Program-made: the position numbers and the translations under genes
DNA from: Acidobacteriota bacterium
GTDB taxonomy: Bacteria > Acidobacteriota > Holophagae > Acanthopleuribacterales > Acanthopleuribacteraceae
Direction of reading: 5' to 3'
Assembly (NCBI GenBank): GCA_020637335.1
Contig: JACJWC010000005.1
Location: 193,310 to 257,309 of the forward strand
Length of the DNA: 64,000 nucleotides
Part shown: positions 8,654 through 18,296 of the stretch, piece after piece
How the letters are laid out: every line of letters begins with the position of its first letter
Position numbering within the stretch: position 1 is the first letter of the stretch
Notes under the pieces: model-generated
Database searches by the model: none
What the model was told of the DNA's origin: nothing
The model's input: only the letters and a program-made list of their open reading frames with translations

Positions 8654-9099
8654 GATAAGGGCTCCAAATGCAATTGGTAATGGCGTTGAAATGAACCAAA
8701 CAGGGCGTTGAACTCCAACTTGAGGGGCGGATTGGAGTGATGCGGATGAAAGACGCTGGTATAGCGAATGGGATAACTCAAGACCACCTGTTTCTCAGGC
8801 TCGAGATCGAGGTTGGGGTTCTGGCCTTTTACAAGAGGTTCGCCCCACAGCGCGTATCGCGCCCCATCTTCGCCAACCAGGACCAAGGTCTTAGGGTCAA
8901 TGCGGCAATCCGAGTCGTAACGCTGATTAACAAACTGCCAGCGCAGAGTTGGCCCAGGTTGTAGGGTTACGTGGATGCGCAACCACTCATCTTGAAACGT
9001 CCAGGATTGATCCTGCGCAACAAACGATTCGTTGATTTGGACCAAGGGTGGATGCAGGCACCCACCCAAGACCAAGATAAAGCTGACTAAATATTTCAC
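8650..9099 (-). CDS. Small lipoprotein, unknown function
   Basis: A 149-residue protein with an N-terminal signal MKYLVSFILVLGGC, whose Cys14 is a plausible lipidation site. The mature part looks beta-rich (for example WLRIHVTLQPGPTLRWQFVNQ) but I recognise no family. It overlaps transketolase C-terminal subunit by four bases upstream and the HExxH membrane protein by four bases downstream, so the three are probably co-translated. Confidence 0.75.
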   Translation of the reverse strand: MKYLVSFILVLGGCLHPPLVQINESFVAQDQSWTFQDEWLRIHVTLQPGPTLRWQFVNQRYDSDCRIDPKTLVLVGEDGARYALWGEPLVKGQNPNLDLEPEKQVVLSYPIRYTSVFHPHHSNPPLKLEFNALFGSFQRHYQLHLEPLS

Positions 9100-10049
9100 T
9101 TACCCAGGAGGGTGGCGGTTTTGGCGGCGATCGCCTCACCGGTGAATCCGTATTTTTGGTACAAATCCTCAGGTTCTCCGCTTTCTCCGTAGGTTTGCAT
9201 GCCCAACCGCAGCAGTTTGGCAGGTGCTTTTTCACACAGCACTTCAGCTACGGCACCACCGAGTCCACCGAAGATGGAGTGGTCTTCAACGGTTACCAAA
9301 TGGCCAAAGCGCGCAGACGCAGAAACCAGGTAGTCTTCATCCAAAGGACGAATGCTGTGGAAATTGACGAGTTCAGCATCGATACCGCGTTCGGCCAGCA
9401 GCGCGACAGCTGCCATGGCGGGTTCGATCGTACCGCCCGTAGCCAGGATGGCCACGTCCTTGCCGGACTTGATGACATCCGCTTTTCCGATTTGGAATTG
9501 GTAGTCATCGGAATGGAATTGGGGCAGGTTCTGACGGGTCAAACGCAGGTAGACAGGTCCATTGTGTTCTGCAGCCCAGCGCACAGCTTGTACGGTCTCG
9601 CGGTGATCACCCGGTTGGATGATCGTGATGTTGGCCAGGGTGCGCAGGCAAGAAATGTCTTCCAGTGCCATTTGTGAATATCCGTCTGGGCCAATGCCAA
9701 TTCCGACGTGGGTTCCGACCAATTTGACATTGGCATTGCTATAGCCAATCGACATGCGGATCTGTTCAAAACGGCCGATCAGGAAGCAGCCAAATGAGGC
9801 AATAAAGGGAATTTGACCCATAGAAGCCATGCCGGCCGCCATGGTAACCATATTGCCCTCTTGAATGCCTAGCTGGATATGGCGATGCGGGTGTTGTTTC
9901 TGAAAATCAATAGTTTTAGTGGACTTGGAGAGGTCGGCATCGACCACCACCATTTGGGGAAATTGATCAGCGATCTCAAGCAGGGCTTTGCCAAAGGACG
10001 CACGAGAGGCAGTTGGTTTTCCGGTAGAAGCAAACATGGTCAGACTCAT
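9096..10049 (-). CDS. Transketolase, C-terminal subunit
   Basis: 317 residues covering the pyrimidine-binding and C-terminal domains of transketolase, which transfers two-carbon units in the pentose phosphate pathway using thiamine diphosphate. Family features include GIQEGNMVTMAAGMASMGQI (the Glu that activates the cofactor), SYSNANVKLVGTHVG-like context, and the C-terminal stretch VTVEDHSIFGGLGGAVAEVL. Split transketolases of this size pair with a separate N-terminal subunit, which is the gene directly upstream; their reading frames overlap by four bases (ATGA). The pair should form the active heteromer. Confidence 0.93.
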   Translation of the reverse strand: MSLTMFASTGKPTASRASFGKALLEIADQFPQMVVVDADLSKSTKTIDFQKQHPHRHIQLGIQEGNMVTMAAGMASMGQIPFIASFGCFLIGRFEQIRMSIGYSNANVKLVGTHVGIGIGPDGYSQMALEDISCLRTLANITIIQPGDHRETVQAVRWAAEHNGPVYLRLTRQNLPQFHSDDYQFQIGKADVIKSGKDVAILATGGTIEPAMAAVALLAERGIDAELVNFHSIRPLDEDYLVSASARFGHLVTVEDHSIFGGLGGAVAEVLCEKAPAKLLRLGMQTYGESGEPEDLYQKYGFTGEAIAAKTATLLGK

Positions 10050-10873
10050 CCTTTCAATTCCTGCAGCGCTTTTGCGGTTTCGTCGGCATTGGGCGCAGCC
10101 CCGTGCCAGTCAATGACACCTTCCATAAAACTGACGCCTTTGCCTTTCACGGTATGGGCCAGGATCAACGTCGGTTTGCTTTGGGTCAGGCGGGCTTCCT
10201 GGAACGCTTGTTCAATTTGATCCAGGTTGTGGCCGTCAATAGCGATACAGTGCCAATTAAAGGCGCGCCACTTGTCCATCAAGGGTTCCAGATTCATGAC
10301 TTCGTTGGTCGGGCCATCGATTTGACCTTTGTTGTAGTCGATGATGGCAACCAGGTTATCCAGTTTAAATTTGGGTGCGCTCAATGCCGCTTCCCAAACC
10401 TGACCTTCCTGAATTTCGCCGTCGCCCATTAGGCAGTAAACCCGTTGCGATTCGCCTTGGAGTTTGGCGCTCAGCGCACAACCCATGGCAAAGGACAAAC
10501 CCATGCCAAGCGAACCGGTGCTGGCTTCAATGCCGGGCAGGAACTGATCGGAAGGATGACCTTGTAAACGCGCGTTGATTTGGCGCAACTGTTTGAGTTC
10601 TTCTTTGGGAAAATAGCCCATACCCGCCATGACGGCGTATTGGGCCGGCACACCATGGCCTTTACTCAAAACAAAACGGTCGCGACCGGGCCAAAGCGGC
10701 TCGTTGGGGCGATGCTGCATCTCGTAATGGTAAAGACTCGCGATCAGGTCAATGGCGCTTAACGAGCCGCCCGGGTGGCCGCTCCCTGCGCGATGCAACA
10801 TTTCGATTATATCGATCCGATATTGGCGGATCTTCTCTACTAACTCTTTTTTTTCCAACCGGCTATTGGTCAT
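10046..10873 (-). CDS. Transketolase, N-terminal subunit
   Basis: 275 residues holding the thiamine-diphosphate domain of transketolase. Motifs include GHPGGSLSAIDLIASLYH, the cofactor-binding GDGEIQEGQVWEAA ending near IIDYNKGQ, and SKGHGVPAQYA. The ATG at 10873 (MTNSRLEKKE) is preceded by GGAGCGGGG; an upstream extension to 10954 has an unlikely basic sequence and was not used. Together with the next gene it makes a two-subunit transketolase. The DNA polymerase I-like gene ends 112 bases upstream on the same strand. Confidence 0.93.
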   Translation of the reverse strand: MTNSRLEKKELVEKIRQYRIDIIEMLHRAGSGHPGGSLSAIDLIASLYHYEMQHRPNEPLWPGRDRFVLSKGHGVPAQYAVMAGMGYFPKEELKQLRQINARLQGHPSDQFLPGIEASTGSLGMGLSFAMGCALSAKLQGESQRVYCLMGDGEIQEGQVWEAALSAPKFKLDNLVAIIDYNKGQIDGPTNEVMNLEPLMDKWRAFNWHCIAIDGHNLDQIEQAFQEARLTQSKPTLILAHTVKGKGVSFMEGVIDWHGAAPNADETAKALQELKG

Positions 10874-10984
10874 TCCCCGCTCCAGATTAGATTTCGAACT
10901 CCGAACAGCCCTGAGGCCGGCGTGCCTTGCGTTCATGCAGCGGCATTCTAGCAAAGGCCACCCTGGGGATCCAGCGCTGTGCGG

Positions 10985-12724
10985 CTATTTATCGGCCCAA
11001 CTCTGACCGATGTGGGCATCGACGGCAAACGGAACATTAGGTACAAGCCACTGAATGCCCTGGATCATGCAGGATTTGAGCAGCTCCAAACAGGCCTGCG
11101 CTTTGGATTCGGCCACCTCGACAATAATTTCATCGTGGATGATGGCCACAATATGGGCCTCGAAGGGGAGCTCGCGTGTCTTGTCCCAAAAAAGGCATAA
11201 AGCCGATTTTAAGCCTTCGGCCGCCGTCCCCTGAACCGGAATATTAAAGAGTTCGGTAACCCGAATCTCCTCACCTTCATAACTTCGAATTCGGCCTGCA
11301 GCCGTGCGCACAAAGCGGTTTTTGCGGCCTTGCCGCTCGAGTTCTTCCTGCCAATTGCGGATGCCGGCATAGTTTTGAAAAAAACGGTGACGGAAGGTGG
11401 TGGCCTGGTCCAGACTCATATCCACGCCGTAGGAATTGCGGGCTGATTGCATGAGCCCATTCGGACCCATGGCGTAAATCAACCCGAAATTAATGGCTTT
11501 TGCGGCTTGGCGTTCAGAGGCCGAAACCTCATCGATGTTTTTGTTCATGCTCAGTGCCGCGGTCAGGCGATGCAGATCCCAGCCATTGCGGTAGGCTTCC
11601 AACATGGTGCGATCATGGGCCAACCCGGCTGCAACGCGCAATTCGACCTGTGAGTAATCAGCGATGATGAAGCAATTGCCTGGCTCTGGCACAAAGCAAG
11701 AACGAATCTCTTTTTCGCGCGGAACCTGTTGGATATTGGGCTCCGAACAGGCGAATCGACCCGATGCTGAAGCGATCTGAAAATACGAGGAATGGACCCG
11801 CCCCGTTTCGGGCAAAACACATTGGGCAATTTGCTGCATGGTCGCGGTCAGGATGCGGTTTAAATGCCGATAGGCCAGCAAATCGGATATCACCGGAAAC
11901 TGGTTTTCCCATTGCTTGAGCTGGCTTTCAGATGTGCCCTGTAGATCCACGCCAATGGCGCGTAAGGCACTCAGCACCTGTTCTGGTGCATTGAGATTGA
12001 GGGTGTTCATGCCGGGCAAATCATCGGGCAGACGCAACTGGGTCAGCAATTGGCGTTCAAGTTCATCGCGTTTGGCTTGCCAGATGGCGCTTTGTTTTTG
12101 CCATTTTTCCAGGTCGACCCGCACACCGCGCCACTCCATGATGGCCACGGGCATGACGGTTCGGAACTCCAACTGGGAGACGCGGCCCAATTTAAGGCGT
12201 TTTAGGCGTTCGGCCAGGATGGGTTGCAGTTTGAGCAGGATTTCGACATCGCTAGCGGCGTAGAGGACTTGCTCCTCACTCAGTTCGCCGGACCAATCGC
12301 TGACCTGCTGGCTCTTATCCAAAACAACATTGAGGTAACGCTTCACCGTAGCGGCCAGCGAGTGGCGCTGGTCCGAGTTGCCCAAGGCCAGCAGTTGAGA
12401 GGCGAGGAACGTACAGAACACAGGGGCGACCACACGGCCGGTGTGGTGGTAGATGTGCTTGAGATCAAATTTGGCATTGTGCAGGACTTTGAGAACGGAT
12501 GGCGATTCAAGGATCTCCCAAACCCATTCAGGCGGTTGCACTTTGTCCATGTCAAAAACAAAAGTGCCGTCCTCAGTGGCCAGCTGTAACAAGCGGATAC
12601 GGCTCTGCTGCGGAATGAGTCCATTCGGGCCTGCCGTCTCAATGTCGAGTGCGACCATCGCAGCGTTTTTGAGCGGTTCCAAAGCAGTTAAATGATGCGG
12701 TTGGGTAAGGAAATGCAAGGCCAT
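10985..12724 (-). CDS. DNA polymerase I-like, exonuclease plus polymerase
   Basis: 579 residues with a DEDDy 3'-5' exonuclease domain (residues 1-190: ALDIET with Asp27 and Glu29, NAKFDLKHI, YAASDVEIL) followed by a family A polymerase domain. That domain has motif A DYSQVELR, motif B RQAAKAINFGLIYAMG and motif C HDEIIVEV. All catalytic acidic residues appear present, so the enzyme should be active with proofreading. The N-terminal 5' nuclease domain of full-length PolA (about 300 residues) is absent and the gene starts cleanly at the exonuclease domain. It is either a second, specialised polymerase or the cell's PolA paired with a separate FEN-type nuclease elsewhere. Confidence 0.9.
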   Translation of the reverse strand: MALHFLTQPHHLTALEPLKNAAMVALDIETAGPNGLIPQQSRIRLLQLATEDGTFVFDMDKVQPPEWVWEILESPSVLKVLHNAKFDLKHIYHHTGRVVAPVFCTFLASQLLALGNSDQRHSLAATVKRYLNVVLDKSQQVSDWSGELSEEQVLYAASDVEILLKLQPILAERLKRLKLGRVSQLEFRTVMPVAIMEWRGVRVDLEKWQKQSAIWQAKRDELERQLLTQLRLPDDLPGMNTLNLNAPEQVLSALRAIGVDLQGTSESQLKQWENQFPVISDLLAYRHLNRILTATMQQIAQCVLPETGRVHSSYFQIASASGRFACSEPNIQQVPREKEIRSCFVPEPGNCFIIADYSQVELRVAAGLAHDRTMLEAYRNGWDLHRLTAALSMNKNIDEVSASERQAAKAINFGLIYAMGPNGLMQSARNSYGVDMSLDQATTFRHRFFQNYAGIRNWQEELERQGRKNRFVRTAAGRIRSYEGEEIRVTELFNIPVQGTAAEGLKSALCLFWDKTRELPFEAHIVAIIHDEIIVEVAESKAQACLELLKSCMIQGIQWLVPNVPFAVDAHIGQSWADK

Positions 12725-13033
12725 AAGCGTGGAAGCCTACCCTACCCTTTCCGCAGCGGAAAAGCAACGTCGTTCAGAGTCTGGCTTGCCAGGAAAAAGG
12801 AAGGTCTCCAACAACCCGGCCCAAGGATCCTTTGTGGACAGGCCCCGACCCAGCGCAAATGCCTTTTTATTGTGCTTGATTCTGGCCTCTGGCAACTTGT
12901 TCCAGCCAGCTTGGCCAACCCCAGCCAAGGATCTGCTCAGCACGGGTACTGCCAAGCTGGCTTGTGCTTGCCCCTTGGTGGAAAAGCTGCTAAACCTTGC
13001 AGTACTTTATCCTTGCGCGAAGGGACCTCTGAA
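12725..13033. other. Gene-free leader between polymerase and potA
   Basis: A reading frame runs through these 309 bases into potA, but its translation is unlike any protein and lies outside the ABC ATPase domain. It is treated as the leader of the potABCD operon. No clear promoter was found. Confidence 0.5.
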
Positions 13034-14194
13034 TTGGAACATTTCCTTGAGTTTCGGGGTGTCAGTAAATTTTTTGGCAAAACCAAAGCCGTGGATCATG
13101 TGGACTTGGCCGTTCAACGCGGAGAGATTTTTTCGTTGTTGGGCCCGAGCGGCTGTGGGAAAACAACGCTTTTACGTATGGTCGCTGGATTCGAGAAACC
13201 GGATTCCGGATCGATTCTGTTGAACGGGGAAGACATCACCCATGTGCCGCCGCATCGGCGTAAGGTCAACACCATCTTTCAGAATTACGCTTTGTTCCCG
13301 CATATGTCGGTCCGTCACAACATCGCCTTTGGACCGAAAACAGCCAAATGGAGCAAGGCCGAAACCGATCAAGCGGTGGATCATATGTTGCATTTGGTGC
13401 AATTGGCAGAGCACGCGGAAAAGCGCATAAGCCAGTTGAGTGGCGGTCAGAAACAACGCGTCGCAATCGCACGTGCCCTGATTCTCAAGCCCCAGGTTTT
13501 GCTGTTGGACGAACCGTTGGCGGCGTTGGACCTCAAGTTGCGCCAGCATATGTTGATGGAACTCGACCAAATCCACGACGAAGTCGGCATTACCTTTTTG
13601 TTTGTCACCCACGATCAGGGTGAGGCGATGAGTTTGAGTGACCGAATCGCGGTCATGAACAAAGGCCGGATTGAACAGATCGGCACACCCAGCCAAATTT
13701 ATGAGGCACCGCACAGCTCGTTTGTGGCGGCTTTCATCGGTGATGCGAATTTTCTCGATGGTACGGTGGCAAACCTGGTCCAGAACGATTACAGCAGCTT
13801 GAGAATAAAAGGGTTTCCGGATTTAATCTGCTTCAACGACAAACGCATGGAGCAAGGAAAACCCGTTCACTGGATCATCCGCCCTGAAAAAATTGGTATT
13901 AGCGCCGAAGAACCATCAAACCCACATCCGTTGCTCAACAGAGTCCAAGGTGTCGTGGAAGATGTGGTCTACTTGGGCAGCCAAACCAAATTTTGGGTCC
14001 AGGTCGAGGAAAAACGCATCATGGTCCTGCAGCAGCATCGGCGTTTTCTTTTGGATGAGAAACCGATTAAATGGGGCGATTCTGTGCATTTGTTCTGGCA
14101 CGCCGATGACGGGTACATGTTGGACTCCTTCCAACCTGAGGACCAGGCTGACGATTCAAAATGGGTATCCCCATCGGCGAGCATACGCCCGTGA
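13034..14194 (+). CDS. potA: Polyamine ABC transporter ATPase PotA
   Basis: 386 residues: an ABC ATPase domain with Walker A GPSGCGKTT, signature LSGGQKQRVAIARAL, Walker B VLLLDEPLAALD and the switch His in LFVTHDQGEAMSLSDR, then a C-terminal TOBE-type domain. It energises import of spermidine/putrescine through PotB and PotC. The start is placed at a TTG at 13034 because AAGGGA lies about eight bases before it and homologous sequence begins there; there is no ATG near. The last codon overlaps potB (GTGA), the first of four tightly packed genes potABCD. Confidence 0.9.
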   Translation: MEHFLEFRGVSKFFGKTKAVDHVDLAVQRGEIFSLLGPSGCGKTTLLRMVAGFEKPDSGSILLNGEDITHVPPHRRKVNTIFQNYALFPHMSVRHNIAFGPKTAKWSKAETDQAVDHMLHLVQLAEHAEKRISQLSGGQKQRVAIARALILKPQVLLLDEPLAALDLKLRQHMLMELDQIHDEVGITFLFVTHDQGEAMSLSDRIAVMNKGRIEQIGTPSQIYEAPHSSFVAAFIGDANFLDGTVANLVQNDYSSLRIKGFPDLICFNDKRMEQGKPVHWIIRPEKIGISAEEPSNPHPLLNRVQGVVEDVVYLGSQTKFWVQVEEKRIMVLQQHRRFLLDEKPIKWGDSVHLFWHADDGYMLDSFQPEDQADDSKWVSPSASIRP

Positions 14195-15048
14195 AACCCA
14201 ATCCCAAACGCGCGGAATGGCTGTTAACCGGTCCATCGTTCATCTGGTTGATCGTGTTGTTTGTTCTACCGACCCTCCTGGTCTTTGCCATTGCCTTTAA
14301 ACCGTTTAACCCGGACGGACAATTGGGTCCGGGCTGGACCTTGGACAGTATTCGCGGCTTGGCCAATCCCAACTATCCTGCGATTGTCTGGCGAACCCTC
14401 TCGCTAAGTGCAATTACAACCTTGATTTGCCTGATTGTCGGTACGCCGACAGCCTACTTCATGGCGCGCGCAACCCGTTGGAGACAAACACTTTTAATGC
14501 TGGTGATTGTCCCGTTTTGGACTTCGTTTTTAATTCGCATTTTTGCCTGGAAAGTCCTGCTCCACCCGGAAGGCGCCATCAAAAACTTTTTGGTGTTTGT
14601 GGGGCTGGCTGATGCCAGTACGGTCTTGTTGTATCGACCGGAAGCCGTTCTGCTGGTCTTGGTTTACACCTCGCTGCCCTTCGCCATTCTGCCGCTATAT
14701 GCGGCCAGTGAGAAGTTTGATTTTTCCTTGTTGGAGGCGGCACGAGACTTGGGCGCAACCCCGTGGAAAGCCTTCCTGCACATCTTTGTGCCCGGCATCT
14801 CACGAGGCTTGTGGACAGCCATGTTAATGGTGCTAATCCCAGCTCTAGGCGCTTACGTGATTCCGGATGTGGTCGGCGGCAAAGAAGCGGAAATGATTGG
14901 CAACAAAATCGCCCAACGCACCTTCAACGATCGCAACCTACCCCACGCCAGTGGGTTATCGGCCATTCTCTCGCTCGTCATCCTGCTTCCACTGGTGCTG
15001 GGTCAAACTTGGCAATGGTGGAACAAACGCAAAGCGGGCAAATCATGA
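14191..15048 (+). CDS. potB: Polyamine ABC transporter permease PotB
   Basis: 285 residues with about six membrane segments and the permease EAA-type loop LEAARDLGATPWKAFLHIFVP that contacts the ATPase. A GTG at 14191 forms a GTGA overlap with the potA stop and is preferred; an ATG at 14161 is possible but lacks a ribosome site. Forms the inner-membrane channel with PotC. Ends with an ATGA overlap onto potC. Confidence 0.88.
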   Translation: MKPNPKRAEWLLTGPSFIWLIVLFVLPTLLVFAIAFKPFNPDGQLGPGWTLDSIRGLANPNYPAIVWRTLSLSAITTLICLIVGTPTAYFMARATRWRQTLLMLVIVPFWTSFLIRIFAWKVLLHPEGAIKNFLVFVGLADASTVLLYRPEAVLLVLVYTSLPFAILPLYAASEKFDFSLLEAARDLGATPWKAFLHIFVPGISRGLWTAMLMVLIPALGAYVIPDVVGGKEAEMIGNKIAQRTFNDRNLPHASGLSAILSLVILLPLVLGQTWQWWNKRKAGKS

Positions 15049-15824
15049 AGCAGCGCCTGTCCCTACCCTTCGTGATGACCCTGGCCGTTTTGTTCTTTTT
15101 TTATATTCCGATGTTGGTCCTGGTAGCCAATTCGTTTAATGCCTCCAAGTTTGGCGGGTCGTGGAAAGGCTTTTCGCTGATTTGGTACGAAACCCTGTTC
15201 CAGGATCGGCATGTTTGGCACGCCGTCAAGGTCACCTTGATTGTGGCGCTCAGTGCCACGGCCATCAGCTCAGTTTTGGGGACCATATCGGCCTTGGCCC
15301 TGCACCGCTACCAGGGCCGATTACAACGCATGCATCAAACGCTGATATATGCGCCGCTGGTCGTACCGGACATTTTGGTCGGCATCTCGCTATTGCTCTT
15401 GTTTGCCGCGCTCGGAATTCAGCTCAGCATCACCACCATCATTCTGGCCCACACCACGTTTTGCATGAGTTACGTCTGTATGGTGGTCCTGGCCCGACTC
15501 CAGGATTTTGACCATTCGGTCCTGGAAGCTGCTCAGGATTTGGGCGCCAATCAATGGGTCACAACGACCCGAATCTTGTTGCCGCTGATCGCGCCCGGTG
15601 TCTTGAGCGGGGCTTTGTTGGCCTTTACCCTTTCAATCGACGATTACGTGATTACCTTTTTTGTGGCTGGGCCGGGTTCCACTACTCTGCCCATCCACAT
15701 CTACAGTATGATCAAACGCGGAAATATGCCCATTATCAATGCACTGTCGACCCTCATGATCAGCATGACGTTTAGTGCAGTTTGGTTGAGCCAGAAACTG
15801 GCAAAGAGGAGGATCCTTTCATGA
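15045..15824 (+). CDS. potC: Polyamine ABC transporter permease PotC
   Basis: 259 residues, six predicted membrane segments, EAA-type loop LEAAQDLGANQWVTTTRILLP, and the family stretch LSIDDYVITFFVAGPGSTTL. The ATG at 15045 overlaps the potB stop (ATGA). It partners PotB in the inner membrane. A GAGGAGGAT ribosome site for potD lies inside its last codons. Confidence 0.9.
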   Translation: MKQRLSLPFVMTLAVLFFFYIPMLVLVANSFNASKFGGSWKGFSLIWYETLFQDRHVWHAVKVTLIVALSATAISSVLGTISALALHRYQGRLQRMHQTLIYAPLVVPDILVGISLLLLFAALGIQLSITTIILAHTTFCMSYVCMVVLARLQDFDHSVLEAAQDLGANQWVTTTRILLPLIAPGVLSGALLAFTLSIDDYVITFFVAGPGSTTLPIHIYSMIKRGNMPIINALSTLMISMTFSAVWLSQKLAKRRILS

Positions 15825-16900
15825 AAATAACCCGATGGATAACAGCATTGGCCTTAGCCTTGAGCTTGGCCTGCAATTCCAAGCCCGCAACGACGCCAAG
15901 TACCGAAACCAACGATTCGAGCGCAACGACCAGCCCCCAAACCTTGAACCTGTATACCTGGGCAGACTACATCAAACCCGAATTGGTCGAACGCTTTGAA
16001 AAGGAAAACAACTGCAAGGTCGTGATCGATACGTTTGACAGTAATGAGGCCATGTTCGCCAAAATCAGTTCGGGTGCCACTGGCTACGACGTGATCGTAC
16101 CGTCCAGCTACATGGTCCAAGTCATGGCGCGCCAGAACCTGTTAATGGACCTGGACCACAGCAAGATCCCCAACCTAAGCAATGTGGACCGCGATTACCT
16201 CAAAATTGCCTTTGATAAAGACATGAAATTCAGCGCGCCCTACATGCTCAGCTACACCGGCATCGGCTATCTGGCCAGCAAAGTTGGCGAGGTGGAACCC
16301 AGTTGGAACCTGTTTGCGGATAGTCGGTTTAACGCGCGTTGCACCCTGCTCAACGATATGCGCGAAACGATTGGCGCTGGCCTGAAATTCAATGGCTTCT
16401 CCCTCAACTCAACAGATGAAAATGAACTGGCCAAGGCACGGGATACCGTGATTGGATGGAAAAAGAACATCGCCAAATTTGAAAATGAGCAGTACAAAAA
16501 CGGAATTGCCAGTGGGGAGTTTGTGCTAGTCCACGGTTATTCTGGCGATATTTTGCAGGTCCAAGAAGAAAACGAAGATATCGTCTTCGTCCTGCCCAAA
16601 GAAGGTTATTCAATTGCCTGCGACGATTTGGTAGTGCCCAAATCAGCCAAAAACCCAGAGCTGGCATTTGCCTTTATCAACTTTATTCACGATCCGGACG
16701 TTGCGGCCGAGAATACGGAATACATTTCTTACCTCTGCCCCAACGCATCCAGCTACACCAAGCTGAGCGCGGAGATTTTGGCTAATCCGGGTATTTTCCC
16801 GAGTCCCGAAGTCCGGGCTGTAGGCGAAGTTCTGAACGATTTGGGCGATGAGATCGTCAAGTACAACAAAATTTGGGATGAAATCAAAGCGGCCCAATAA
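15821..16900 (+). CDS. potD: Polyamine-binding lipoprotein PotD
   Basis: 359 residues. A signal peptide ends in a lipobox (LSLAC, Cys17) followed by a Thr/Ser-rich linker. The mature protein is a periplasmic solute-binding protein of the PotD/PotF type (LNLYTWADYIKPELVERFEK; SGATGYDVIVPSSYMV; LPKEGYSIACDDLVVPKSAK). It captures spermidine or putrescine for PotABC; which of the two cannot be decided. The ATG at 15821 has GAGGAGGAT six bases upstream and overlaps potC by four bases. A strong terminator follows. Confidence 0.92.
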   Translation: MKITRWITALALALSLACNSKPATTPSTETNDSSATTSPQTLNLYTWADYIKPELVERFEKENNCKVVIDTFDSNEAMFAKISSGATGYDVIVPSSYMVQVMARQNLLMDLDHSKIPNLSNVDRDYLKIAFDKDMKFSAPYMLSYTGIGYLASKVGEVEPSWNLFADSRFNARCTLLNDMRETIGAGLKFNGFSLNSTDENELAKARDTVIGWKKNIAKFENEQYKNGIASGEFVLVHGYSGDILQVQEENEDIVFVLPKEGYSIACDDLVVPKSAKNPELAFAFINFIHDPDVAAENTEYISYLCPNASSYTKLSAEILANPGIFPSPEVRAVGEVLNDLGDEIVKYNKIWDEIKAAQ

Positions 16901-16907
16901 AAACCAA

Positions 16908-16940
16908 GGCCGATCGCGGCTGCGATCGGCCATTTTGTTC
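16908..16940. terminator. Bidirectional terminator between potD and tyrS
   Basis: GGCCGATCGC, loop GGCT, GCGATCGGCC form a perfect 10-bp stem between two converging genes. A T-rich stretch follows on the plus strand (ATTTTG), and on the minus strand the hairpin is followed by TTGGTTTTTATTG, so it can serve both. Confidence 0.85.
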
Positions 16941-16945
16941 AAACG

Positions 16946-18214
16946 TTACTGAACGACCACTTTTTTGAAGCGCTTTTTTCCGGCGCGCAAAATCGGATCT
17001 ACCGCCAAGTCTGAAGCTTCCAGTCTGGCTTGTGGGTCAGTAATCACCCGTTCACCCATTTTGACGCCGCCGCCTTGGATCAAGCGGCGGGCTTCCGAGT
17101 TGGAGGCCGCAAATTCGGCCCGAACCAACAGTTGGAGAAAGCCGATTTCGCCCAATTCATTATGTTGAACGGCTACTTCGGGCATGTCCGCCACTTTTTG
17201 GATGGCCACCTCGCGAATGGCCGAGCTGGTCTGTACTTCACCCTGCGGATCTGCCTGACCAAAACGGGTCACCGCCGTGGCAAATGCCTGTTGGGCCGCT
17301 TCCAAACCGTGATTGAGACGCGTCGCCTCAAAGCCCAGAATTTCCTTGGCTCGGTTGATATTGGCGCCATCGGCAGTAAGCTGGGCAATTTCCGATTCGG
17401 GCAAAAAGGTGAACAGTAACAGGAAGCGTTTAACGTCCGTATCATCCACATTGCGCCAGAACTGGTAGTAATCCAAAGGCGAAGTGCGTTCAGCCGACAA
17501 CCAAACGTTGCCCTCCACACTCTTGCCGAATTTGGTGCCATTGCTGTTCATGATCAGCGGAAAGGTGATGCCAAAAGTTTGTTCTTCGATGCCCATACGG
17601 CGACACAAATCAATTCCCGCAACGATATTGCCCCATTGGTCCTGGCCACCCATCTGGATACTGCACTGGTAGTCGCGCATTAAGATGTAGAAGTCATAAG
17701 CCTGCAACAACATGTAATTGAACTCGATAAAGCTCAAACCGGTTTCTAAACGCAATTTAACGGATTCAGCGGTGAGCATGCGGTTAATACTGAAGTGGCA
17801 GCCCACTTCGCGCAGAAAATCCACATAACCCAAACCCAACAACCACTGATCGTTATTAATCAGACGGCCGGCCTGACCGTCCAGATTCAAGTAGCGACTG
17901 AGTTGGGTGTGTAAGCCCGCCTGGTTTTGCTCGATTTGTTCTGCCGTTAACATTTTGCGCATTTCCGTTTTACCGGAGGGGTCACCCACACGCGCCGTTC
18001 CACCACCTACGATGGCGATCGGTTTATGTCCCGCTTTTTGCAGATGGGCCATGGCCATAATCGGCACCAGACTGCCGACATGTAAACTGTCAGCGGTCGG
18101 ATCAAACCCAACATAATAAGTGCGCGGCGTGCGCAGGTGATCGCGCAATTCCTGGTCATGCGTGGTTTGGTAAATAAACCCGCGGTTTTGAAGGGTTTCG
18201 ATAATATCGGTCAT
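16946..18214 (-). CDS. tyrS: Tyrosyl-tRNA synthetase
   Basis: 422 residues, a normal length for bacterial TyrRS, which charges tRNA-Tyr with tyrosine. The class I signatures are present as HVGSL (HIGH-type, context PTADSLHVGSLVPIMAM) and KFGKS (KMSKS-type). QAYDFYILMRDYQCSIQMGGQDQ matches the tyrosine pocket region. The C-terminal 60 residues resemble an S4 RNA-binding domain (SNSEARRLIQGGGVKM). GAAGGAA precedes the ATG. Convergent with potD across a shared terminator. Confidence 0.96.
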   Translation of the reverse strand: MTDIIETLQNRGFIYQTTHDQELRDHLRTPRTYYVGFDPTADSLHVGSLVPIMAMAHLQKAGHKPIAIVGGGTARVGDPSGKTEMRKMLTAEQIEQNQAGLHTQLSRYLNLDGQAGRLINNDQWLLGLGYVDFLREVGCHFSINRMLTAESVKLRLETGLSFIEFNYMLLQAYDFYILMRDYQCSIQMGGQDQWGNIVAGIDLCRRMGIEEQTFGITFPLIMNSNGTKFGKSVEGNVWLSAERTSPLDYYQFWRNVDDTDVKRFLLLFTFLPESEIAQLTADGANINRAKEILGFEATRLNHGLEAAQQAFATAVTRFGQADPQGEVQTSSAIREVAIQKVADMPEVAVQHNELGEIGFLQLLVRAEFAASNSEARRLIQGGGVKMGERVITDPQARLEASDLAVDPILRAGKKRFKKVVVQ

Positions 18215-18296
18215 ATTGGGTTCCTTCAGCTCAGACTATTAAGGTCGAAAACCTAGCATTGAAGGAATGGGTTGTAAAGCGCCAGAAGCGGTCCTT

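Noticed and set aside
12692..13033. N-terminal extension of PotA to 12692
   Set aside because: The extra 114 residues overlap the polymerase gene start, look non-protein-like, and precede a TTG with a good ribosome site where homology begins.
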